Below are positions 1-5,811 of a stretch of 6,455 nucleotides of DNA, one piece after another. The first letter of the stretch is position 1. Every line of letters starts with the position of its first letter. The translations under genes were made by a program, and so were the position numbers. This DNA comes from Planctomycetaceae bacterium. GTDB lineage: Bacteria; Planctomycetota; Planctomycetia; Pirellulales; Thermoguttaceae. The notes beneath the pieces are model-generated. The model did not search any database. It was not told the DNA's origin and was given only the letters and a program-made list of their open reading frames with translations. The stretch spans positions 1 to 6,455 of the forward strand of contig JAITQV010000417.1 of the NCBI GenBank assembly GCA_031288765.1. Direction: 5' to 3'.

Positions 1-142
1 TTTCGGTTCTTAAAGGTAAGGAATTACGTTGTATTCAAGTCCTAACATAATACAAATCAAGGAATTAAGAAAAGTCGTATGTCAACGGAAACAACAAAGG
101 TGTGTAAAAGTGTGAAGGGTATTACCGACGGTTTTTGCCAAC

Positions 143-295
143 AAAAAGTAGGCGACTGTTGGGTGAAAGCCGTTCGCCGCAACGGTTGCGGCGGCGTTAG
201 CCGACCTTGAATTTGTGTAATGTTGAATGTTCCGGTTGCCTATCGGCAAGCGGTGTTTCGGCAAAGGGTTTTCACCCACCGCCGCCTACCTTTTT
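143..295. repeat. Multi-armed inverted-repeat element (MITE-like, or a structured RNA)
   Basis: Seen directly: the left arm (A-tract 143-147, GTAGGCG 148-154, TGGGTGAAA 160-168) is matched in inverse by the right arm (TTTCACCCA 270-278, CGCCTAC 283-289, T-tract 291-295), with 5 versus 4 unpaired bases between the arm segments. Inside lie a perfect 9-bp palindrome with one central base (175-193), a small hairpin CGGC-GTTA-GCCG (192-203, overlapping the palindrome by two bases) and another, TTGCC-TATC-GGCAA (236-249). The whole can fold as a closed stem with internal hairpins on either strand, and the T-tracts would let it terminate transcription. It is more GC-rich than its surroundings. Short ORFs cross it on both strands but show no protein features. 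It could be a small non-autonomous mobile element, a composite REP cluster or a non-coding RNA; the sequence alone does not decide. No flanking target duplication is visible. Confidence 0.5.
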
Positions 296-308
296 GAATT
301 GTTAATTT

Positions 309-692
309 TCAAGTTGCGTCGGTGTTCGCTGACATATTTTTGTTTCCGCACGGTAACCGGAATCTTAACCCCGCTAGGTAGGGTGTGATCTGCATAACCG
401 TAGGTGGAGCGAAGCGCAACCTATGGATCGGATCTCCCACATCTCTCAAAGCCCCGCACGGGTAGGACGCTAATTTTGTTTTAAGAAGATCGTTAATTTC
501 CTGAGATTCACTGAGTTTGCTCAGAGCGGCTTCTAAGTCGGATTGCTGAGAGGCGGCATTTTTATCGGACACTTTCAAGTCCTTGTGCGCAACTTTCAAA
601 TCACGTTGAAGTTGCTCAATTTTATGATCGCGGGTTTTAACCATACGGGTTTGCCGATACAATTCCTTCATTAGTTCGTGTTTACTTTTCAT
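309..692 (-). CDS. Small coiled-coil protein with a repeat-derived C-terminal tail
   Basis: The protein is 127 residues and I do not recognise a family. The start is well supported: AAAGGA lies 8 nt before the ATG, and a plausible promoter lies further upstream. Residues 1-74 are highly charged, rich in Lys, Glu, Gln and Leu with heptad-like spacing (for example KIEQLQRDLKVAHKDLKV), and predict one long cytoplasmic coiled coil. There is no signal peptide or membrane segment. From about residue 75 (base 470 downward) the composition changes abruptly to Pro, Arg, Gly and Cys. This part is translated from the REP-like palindrome at 398-426 and its GC-rich flanks. The natural C-terminus was therefore probably replaced by a repeat insertion and the gene may be truncated. 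It points the same way as lysA, with a 188-bp gap between them. Function unknown. Confidence 0.5.
   Translation of the reverse strand: MKSKHELMKELYRQTRMVKTRDHKIEQLQRDLKVAHKDLKVSDKNAASQQSDLEAALSKLSESQEINDLLKTKLASYPCGALRDVGDPIHRLRFAPPTVMQITPYLAGLRFRLPCGNKNMSANTDAT
398..426. repeat. REP-like imperfect palindrome
   Basis: On the minus strand, CCATAGGT and ACCTACGG pair with one G-T mismatch around an inner GCG-CTT-CGC hairpin. The flanks extend the symmetry imperfectly with GATC-containing arms at about 387-390 and 427-434. The layout, a GC-rich stem of about 10 bp with a tight loop and degenerate flanks, is that of repetitive extragenic palindromes. Here it lies inside the open frame of the coiled-coil gene, which suggests insertion into or erosion of that gene. 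Whether it is truly repetitive in the genome cannot be seen from one copy. Confidence 0.45.
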
Positions 693-726
693 CTTTACGA
701 TCCTTTGTGTTAGGGGGTTAATCGTA

Positions 727-755
727 AATCTATTGAAATAAATAGATTACAACAA
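727..755 (-). promoter_or_regulatory. Candidate promoter with overlapping operator-like palindrome
   Basis: Read on the minus strand, TTGTTG (750-755) is followed after exactly 17 bases by TAGATT (727-732), a fair sigma70-type pair, about 35 bp before the start codon of the coiled-coil gene. A perfect 8-bp inverted repeat, AATCTATT/AATAGATT with a 6-base centre (727-748), covers the -10 box and most of the spacer. That is where a repressor dimer would block transcription. The -35 box matches the consensus at only three positions, so the promoter call is tentative; the palindrome itself is certain. Confidence 0.35.
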
Positions 756-880
756 AAATGATAACGCTATTAAAATTAATGTAAAGAGCCCCTTTGAACT
801 CACTACTTGCAGGGTTAGAAGAAAAATGAGGTTTGTCCTGCGCAATAGTTTAACAAAGGACTGAATGAATACGCAATTTC

Positions 881-2129
881 TTATAAATTGAGAGTTGCGA
901 AGTAATCATCGGGAGTTTCGGCTCGGCGAATAAGACGTACCTCCCCGTTTTCCTGAAGCAACAATTCCGCACAACGAAGCTTGCCGTTGTACTGGAACCC
1001 CATCGCATAACCGTGCGCTCCGGCATCGTGAATCGCCAGAATATCCCCAATCTCCATTGCCCGTAACTCCCGATTCACCGCAAATTTGTCACAGTTTTCG
1101 CAAAGCGAACCAACAATATCCACCGTTTCAAGACCAATATCCGAATTTTCCGGTTTGCCCAATACGCTAATATGATGATACGCCCCATACATGCCCGGAC
1201 GCATCAAATTCGCCATACATGCATCAACCCCAATATAACGCTTGTACGTGTTTTTTTCATGAATCACACGAGTAATTAATGTTCCCGATTCGGCAGCAAC
1301 AAGTCTGCCGGATTCCGTAAAAATTTTCATGGAAGCCAAATTGCTTGGCGCGATGAGTTTGTCGTATTCTTCCCGAATCATCGCGGCAACTTTCCTCATA
1401 TTAAGCGGAGTTTGCTCCTCCCGGTATGCAACCCCAAAACCGCCGCCAAGATTGACAAATTCCGTACAAACCCCAACCCGACACTCAATCTCCAACGCAA
1501 GTTCAAAAACCGTTTTCGCCGTATATGCGAAAAATTCCTCTTGAAGCATATTTGAAGCCACCATTGTATGAAGCCCAAAATGCCGAACACCTTTTCGTTT
1601 CGCCAAAGCAAAACCCTCAAAAATCTGCTCCGTTGTCAAACCGTATTTCGCTTCGACGGGATTGCCGATAACGCTTTCCCACTTCCCGCAACGCTCCGGG
1701 ATTCCAACGGAAAGAAATAAGATCGGGTAAACCGGCATGATATTCCAAAAATTCCAGATGCGTTATGTCATCAAGATTAATAATGGCGCCGAGCTGTTTG
1801 GCTTTGACAAATTCTGCCGCCGGAGTGTTGTTGGACGTGAACATAATCTCTTCACCGCTTATCCCAACCCGTTCACAAAGAAGCAATTCCGGCAAACTGG
1901 AACAATCACCGCCCAACGATTCTGTTTTCAGAATTTTGAGCAATTCGGGATTCGGATTCGCCTTGACCGCAAAAAATTCCTTGAACCCGTTGTTCCACGC
2001 AAAAGATTCCGTAAACAACCGGGCATTACGGCGAAGCGTCTTTTCGTCATAAATGTAAAACGGCGTTGGAAACCGTTCCGCCAGCTTTTCAATAAATTCA
2101 CGATTAAAAGGAAGTGTTTTCAACGCCAT
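881..2129 (-). pseudogene. lysA: Diaminopimelate decarboxylase, interrupted by a +1 frameshift
   Basis: PLP-dependent decarboxylase of the alanine-racemase-fold type III family. It converts meso-2,6-diaminopimelate to L-lysine and CO2, the last step of lysine synthesis, in the cytoplasm. The first frame (start 2129) supplies residues 1-151: a PTPFYIYDE start, the PLP lysine K56 in FFAVKANPN, and GGDCSSLPELLL. The second frame supplies the rest after one skipped base near 1674-1690. In restored numbering it carries a glycine loop NLGGGFG (about 226-232), ESGR (272-275), the catalytic cysteine C343 in SLCEN, and the phosphate-binding tyrosine Y380 in FQYNGKLR. The repaired protein is 415 residues, the normal length, and the junction aligns without a gap to the family pattern NPG..R...(V/I)IGNP..AKYG. 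Both halves look intact, so this is a recent mutation or a sequencing/assembly error. The usual PLP-stacking His of H.H(I/V)GS is Met here (LHTMVASN). No good Shine-Dalgarno site precedes the start. Confidence 0.9.
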
Positions 2130-2397
2130 TGTATAAAAATACTCGTTTCAAAATAAAAGGAACGGCTCAATGATTGCAGGCAACAGTCTTCTATTTTATT
2201 ATTGCGGTAACGCGTTGTAAATTCCCCACTCGGCTTTAGAAGTTGCAGATTGGGATTGCGGTTTCAATCACAAACCCCAAATCTCATAATATTTCAATAG
2301 AATTTTTCGTCCTTTCCATTCAAAATTGACACTGAATTTTAACCATTTCGGAGTTAAGATTAAAGAAAAAATGTTACAAATGCCGGAAAACATAAGA

Positions 2398-2628
2398 GAG
2401 ATGAAATCCATCTCACAAGAGATGAAACCATTTTCACAAGAAATGAAAATTATCTCTCCAGAGATGAAACCCATCTCACGAGAGAAAAAAATTATTTCAC
2501 GAGAGATGAAAATCTCCTCACAAGAGATAAAAATTATCTCTCCAGAAATGAAACCTACTTCACGAGAGATGAAAATTATCTCTCCAGAGATGAAACCTAT
2601 TTCACGAGAGATAAAAATTATCTCTTTC
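2398..2628. repeat. Array of eleven 21-bp palindromic tandem repeats
   Basis: Eleven consecutive 21-bp units without a single indel. The ideal unit is GAGAT-N7-ATCTC-N4, so each unit and each unit junction is a dyad, and the array reads almost the same on both strands. Because 21 is a multiple of three, long frames stay open both ways. The plus frame (2326-2685) gives EMKxISx heptapeptides such as EMKPISR and EMKIISP; the minus frame (2268-2681) gives ExxFISx. The two frames share the same wobble position, so the third-base bias of the variation (GAG/GAA, TCA/TCT) cannot show which strand, if either, is translated. Neither frame has a convincing ribosome binding site. Adjacent units partly alternate (IISP/PISR), hinting at growth by 42-bp duplication. 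It could be a repetitive heptad protein, a clustered protein-binding array (21 bp is two helical turns) or a passive satellite. Confidence 0.85.
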
Positions 2629-2742
2629 ATGTTTTTTTCACTTTTACACCCAAAAACAAAGATTTCCAACTTCCAAACCATTTAATTATCAGTATCACGA
2701 ACAACTTAGCAGTAAATTTAATTCTGTTGGTTAAAACGGCTT

Positions 2743-2822
2743 ATGACCATTCAAGTATGTTTTTATCCTTCTTTTTGGATAAAGGATTATTATTAGAAGG
2801 AGGATTATTAACAGCTGGTCAT
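2743..2822. repeat. Nested inverted repeat, 80 bp
   Basis: The outer arms ATGACCA (2743-2749) and TGGTCAT (2816-2822) are perfect complements. Nested inside are perfect inner arms TCCTTCT (2766-2772) and AGAAGGA (2795-2801). Two arm pairs in the correct order make an interrupted stem plausible. The arms are short and the region is low in complexity, so chance is not excluded. It could be a 5' leader structure of the downstream gene or a decayed small repeat. Confidence 0.3.
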
Positions 2823-2990
2823 TCTTTTTTGCAGGCGGAAGTTTATCGCATTATTTTGTGAACAGACGGCAAAATATTTGAAAAAATCTTCATTGTCGGT
2901 ATCGCTCATTTAAAATAGATAAAATTTTAGGAAATTAACAATTTTTTCGATTATTCCGAAAGAAACGAATATTCCGTGCCGATGATAAAC

Positions 2991-3013
2991 GTTAAGACGT
3001 TTTTTACGTCAAC
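2991..3013 (+). promoter_or_regulatory. Small leader hairpin
   Basis: GACGT (2996-3000), a T5 loop and ACGTC (3006-3010) form a perfect 5-bp stem, extended by GTT/AAC across a 2-base bulge (2991-2993, 3011-3013). It sits about 55 bases before the ATG of the exported-protein gene and could be part of its 5' untranslated region or a protein-binding dyad. No T-tract follows, so it is not a terminator on the plus strand. Confidence 0.25.
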
Positions 3014-3066
3014 ATTTACGGAATTAACCGATTCCCGCATGATTGGCTCTTGGCAATATTGGAAAA

Positions 3067-4446
3067 ATGAGAAAATCGACCGGTTTTTATAAAATAGACA
3101 AAATCATTTTTATTTCAGTTATTGTCGTTTTGGTAATACTTTGTCTTTCCATTTCGACCTTGTATGCTGAAGAATGGGGTCCTCATCTTGGACCGGCTTT
3201 TCCAACAAATGTTGATGAGGAAACTATTGACGAAGACTACACACCGGATTCGGTTGTACGGAGCAAGGGACGGCAACTTCCTCTTCCCGCCAAAAAGCGA
3301 GGTATTCGAACAGTAAGTCAACAAGCCGATTTCGACGAAATTCTCAATTCGGGAACAACAATTATTCCGCAACAATTATTAAATGAAGAATCTGTTTCGG
3401 AAACAATGCCGATTGTTCCTAAAACTCGAACGAAAAATACTCCGCAACCCGATGAATTTCCAACTCTTGCGTCTTCCGTCAACAATAATTACGAAACACT
3501 CAACGAAGGCGAATGGATTGTTGACGAATCCAATGTTCAAAATTGGTCGGCATTACCGAACACTTACGGCGGAATGTACAACGAATATTCGTCTGTTTCG
3601 GAAAATGGTTATGCCGGACCGATGTTACTCAAACCATTTGGAACAGGTTTGCTCGATAATTTAACTATTTTTGCCGGAACAACAGGTTTTAAGGGAGAAT
3701 TGAACACCGGTTCGAATGGGAATTTCGGATTCACCGAAGGAATTAATTGGGCTGGTCCGATAACACCTCTTCATACCGTTTCGGGACAAGCCGGATTTCG
3801 GGCAGTTCAGAGCAACATCAACGGAAGTGGAAATACAAACCGTAACGGACGAAATCAATATTTTGTTACGGCAGGTTTGTTCAAACGTGATCTTTCATTT
3901 CCGGTTCAGGGCGGAGCGGTTTTGGATTGGTTTCAGGATGATTTTTACGGCAAGGTACGCGTTCAACAAATTCGTTATGAAATTTCCGCACGGACTTTCA
4001 GTAACACCGAATACGGATTACTCGGCGGTTTCGGAATATCGAAAAAAGGAAACAATTATCTAAATAATTGGAAAACCGCAACTGGTGAAACATATTCACT
4101 TACCGTACAAGCTCAAAAATATTATCTTTTATTTCTTCGCAAACATCTTGCGTCGGGCGGTCTTGCGGAATTTCGTTGCGGTTTGACGGAATACGGAGAC
4201 ACGATTTTAGCCGGATTGGGAGAATTTCCGCTCAATGACCGTTTGTCGCTCAACGGAAGTTTTTCGGCAATGATTCCCGAAGAAGGGCATGGTTACGGCG
4301 GTTGGCAACGCGAAAACTGGGAAATTTCTGTTGGATTTACTTTTTATTTTCGAGGCGGTGCCGGTTCAAAACCAAACAACGCTTACCGATCCATGTTTGA
4401 TGTCGGCGGAAACGGATCATTTTTCAACCGGCTCATTCGGAAATAA
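3067..4446 (+). CDS. Exported planctomycete-type protein of unknown function (DUF6666-like)
   Basis: The protein is 459 residues from the ATG at 3067. I prefer this start to an in-frame TTG at 3043 because GGA lies just before it and the TTG has no ribosome binding site. Residues 1-34 are a clear Sec signal peptide: basic start MRKSTGFYK, a long Ile/Val/Leu core (IIFISVIVVLVILCL), and likely cleavage after TLYA. Residues 35 to about 165 are polar, Pro/Asn/Thr-rich and probably flexible. From about residue 197 a Gly/Asn/aromatic-rich, beta-type domain begins with NLTIFAGTTGFKG and NGNFGFTEGIN, and continues with AGF.AVQSN and LFKRD. It ends in a beta-strand-like WEISVGFTFYF (about 418-428) and a short tail. 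This pattern matches a planctomycete-restricted family I recall as DUF6666; the accession is unverified. The role is unknown: an envelope or beta-barrel-like component is inference. It is transcribed alone and converges on the RNA ligase gene, with a shared terminator. Confidence 0.85.
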   Translation: MRKSTGFYKIDKIIFISVIVVLVILCLSISTLYAEEWGPHLGPAFPTNVDEETIDEDYTPDSVVRSKGRQLPLPAKKRGIRTVSQQADFDEILNSGTTIIPQQLLNEESVSETMPIVPKTRTKNTPQPDEFPTLASSVNNNYETLNEGEWIVDESNVQNWSALPNTYGGMYNEYSSVSENGYAGPMLLKPFGTGLLDNLTIFAGTTGFKGELNTGSNGNFGFTEGINWAGPITPLHTVSGQAGFRAVQSNINGSGNTNRNGRNQYFVTAGLFKRDLSFPVQGGAVLDWFQDDFYGKVRVQQIRYEISARTFSNTEYGLLGGFGISKKGNNYLNNWKTATGETYSLTVQAQKYYLLFLRKHLASGGLAEFRCGLTEYGDTILAGLGEFPLNDRLSLNGSFSAMIPEEGHGYGGWQRENWEISVGFTFYFRGGAGSKPNNAYRSMFDVGGNGSFFNRLIRK

Positions 4447-4541
4447 AAAATAAGGATTCTATTCACGTACAATTTTATTGATTGTGATTGAAAATTTTGT
4501 TTTTCGTGATAATTATTAAAAAATAATACGTAAAGACACAA

Positions 4542-4584
4542 AAAAACCGGTACGATGTTTCGGCAAAATATCGTACCGGTTTTT
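4542..4584. terminator. Bidirectional Rho-independent terminator
   Basis: A perfect 15-bp stem (4542-4556 with 4570-4584) has the core CCGGTACGAT/ATCGTACCGG and an A5 tract opposite a T5 tract. Pairing continues inward (GTTT with AAAT, one G-T wobble) to a loop CGGCA (4561-4565). The A-tract on one side and T-tract on the other make it work on both strands. It lies 95 bp after the stop of the plus-strand exported-protein gene and 40 bp after the stop of the minus-strand RNA ligase gene, exactly where convergent genes need it. Confidence 0.9.
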
Positions 4585-4624
4585 GTTTGTTGTTGTGAAT
4601 GGTTACACAAAACGAATTGTTGCG

Positions 4625-5761
4625 TTATATTCCATGTTCCAGCAAATATTCATTTGAAATGATCTTAAATGAAACAGCCCACGGTTCACCGCCGCGCTGT
4701 TTGTAAACAATACCTTCTCGTTTTTTATCGGTTGACAACGCGCTTTTTCCATCCGCCGATTTAATTAATTGTTCTATTGGTGTTTCATCATAACGCAGAA
4801 TATGTTCTTTTTCAATTATCGGAACATGAAGTAATTCAAGATGTTCCGCAATAACATATCGTTCCGATGCATCAAGATATGTTTGCTTATCAATGTCGAA
4901 AATATCAAAAACGTAAAAGTTAACATTGTTTAATTTTAACCGATTGTTTGAAATATTCGTTCCGACAATTTCTCCCTGAACCGCATAGTTATGACCGGTC
5001 TCTTTGCAAAGTGCGGGCAATGTTTTATCGAGATTGTGTAACACTGCCATTTCTTCATAAATTGATTTTGGAAAACCAAATTGCTTTTTGAACCGGCGCC
5101 ATAAAACTTTTTTCCGAAACCATTCAAAACAACGTTGGAAAAAGTTTTTACCGAACGAAGTTTTTAGTTCCAGATTACGGGAACAAACACCGAAATGGTC
5201 GTCTTTGTAATAATAAGTTGCGGATGTGCCGTCCAACTTTTCTGTAATTTCGTAAGTTTTATTGTCAAGAGCCTTGATTTGCGATTCGTCCAATGATTGA
5301 ATCCGTTCTTGATCTGTTTTTCGTACAAAAGAAGGAAATTTACCTGCGACTCGGAATTGTCCGGAAATTATTGTTACTTTAACTGACGGTTCGTACAATT
5401 CAATTTTTAACAACTCTGTTACATCATCGCCTTCGTGCGGTTCAACAATTTCAGGGAATTGCGACAACGGCAATAACAATCCCTGTGATATTTGTTTCCG
5501 CAATTTAACTGTTTTCAACCGATAACCTTCAACATCGTTCATTGTTTTGTTCGACCTGCCGTCTAAGAAAGCGTAACGTTCCTCTTTCGGCAAAAACGAA
5601 TCAATTTCAAAGTACACTCCGAAATCACCCGGTGCGAAATCACCTTTTTTCGAAACACAAACCCAGCCATTCGTTGTCATTGTTACGGCTTCGATAAAAT
5701 CGGCACCTTCAATCGGAAACGTTTCACGAACTTTTGTAATAGTTGCTAATTTTCTTGTCAT
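4625..5761 (-). CDS. ATP-dependent RNA ligase, DRB0094/Rnl5 family
   Basis: Seals 3'-OH/5'-phosphate nicks in RNA through an enzyme-AMP intermediate, as shown for Deinococcus radiodurans DRB0094 (family knowledge). The protein is 378 residues. Residues 1 to about 125 form the family's N-terminal OB-fold domain: LATITKVRETFPIEGAD, VYFEIDSFLP (49-58), and VKLRKQISQGLLLPL (85-99). A linker with FPSFVRKTDQERIQ (142-155) follows. The nucleotidyltransferase domain has motif I EKLDG with catalytic lysine K175, then CSRN (193-196), QGEIVG (262-267), FYVFDIFDID (282-291), motif IV REGIVYK (348-354) and motif V SFKIIS (364-369). All catalytic motifs are present, so it should be active. It is about 35 residues longer than the Deinococcus enzyme, mainly through a basic aromatic segment at about 202-233. 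The start is fixed by AAGGAG 7 nt before the ATG. It lies 50 bp downstream of the nuclease-like gene on the same strand and may share its transcript. Confidence 0.93.
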   Translation of the reverse strand: MTRKLATITKVRETFPIEGADFIEAVTMTTNGWVCVSKKGDFAPGDFGVYFEIDSFLPKEERYAFLDGRSNKTMNDVEGYRLKTVKLRKQISQGLLLPLSQFPEIVEPHEGDDVTELLKIELYEPSVKVTIISGQFRVAGKFPSFVRKTDQERIQSLDESQIKALDNKTYEITEKLDGTSATYYYKDDHFGVCSRNLELKTSFGKNFFQRCFEWFRKKVLWRRFKKQFGFPKSIYEEMAVLHNLDKTLPALCKETGHNYAVQGEIVGTNISNNRLKLNNVNFYVFDIFDIDKQTYLDASERYVIAEHLELLHVPIIEKEHILRYDETPIEQLIKSADGKSALSTDKKREGIVYKQRGGEPWAVSFKIISNEYLLEHGI

Positions 5762-5811
5762 ATTTATTCTCCTTGTTAATAATGTTTGATTTGTCTTTTG
5801 GTTACACTTTA

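Larger units (their letters stand above)
2629..3066. other. Gene-poor intergenic stretch before the exported-protein gene
   Basis: I find no supported gene, tRNA or rRNA here. A 34-codon frame at 2757-2861 lacks a ribosome binding site and is not convincing. The region is AT-rich and carries a nested inverted repeat (2743-2822), a direct repeat AGGATTATTA (2783-2792 and 2801-2810) and a small hairpin close to the next gene (2991-3013). The promoter of the downstream gene presumably lies here, but no -35/-10 pair stands out. Confidence 0.5.

Noticed and set aside
79..279. Short open frames on both strands (43 codons plus strand 79-210; 65 codons minus strand 82-279).
   Set aside because: Both cross the palindromic element at 143-295, lack a well-placed ribosome binding site and show no protein-like features; they are best explained by the repeat.
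836..899. Possible lysA terminator (GTCCT/AGGAC and CAATTT/AAATTG hairpins).
   Set aside because: The stems are only 5-6 bp with no T-tract after them on the minus strand.
1674..1684. Programmed -1 ribosomal frameshift at G GGA AAG in lysA.
   Set aside because: The downstream frame is +1 relative to the upstream one, so a -1 slip leads into a wrong frame.
2398..2628. CRISPR array.
   Set aside because: The units are directly adjacent and all alike; there are no unique spacers.
2268..2685. Protein-coding genes over the 21-bp array on either strand (119 and 137 codons).
   Set aside because: The open frames follow automatically from a stop-free repeat with a period divisible by three. The plus frame starts at TTG, neither start has a Shine-Dalgarno site, and nothing favours one strand. 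A real heptad protein is possible but cannot be assigned.
2757..2861. 34-codon plus-strand ORF starting MFLSFFLDKG.
   Set aside because: No ribosome binding site, low-complexity AT-rich composition, and overlap with the nested inverted repeat.
4383..4610. 75-codon minus-strand ORF across the convergent terminator.
   Set aside because: It runs through the terminator stem and into the opposite strand of the exported-protein gene, with no ribosome binding site.
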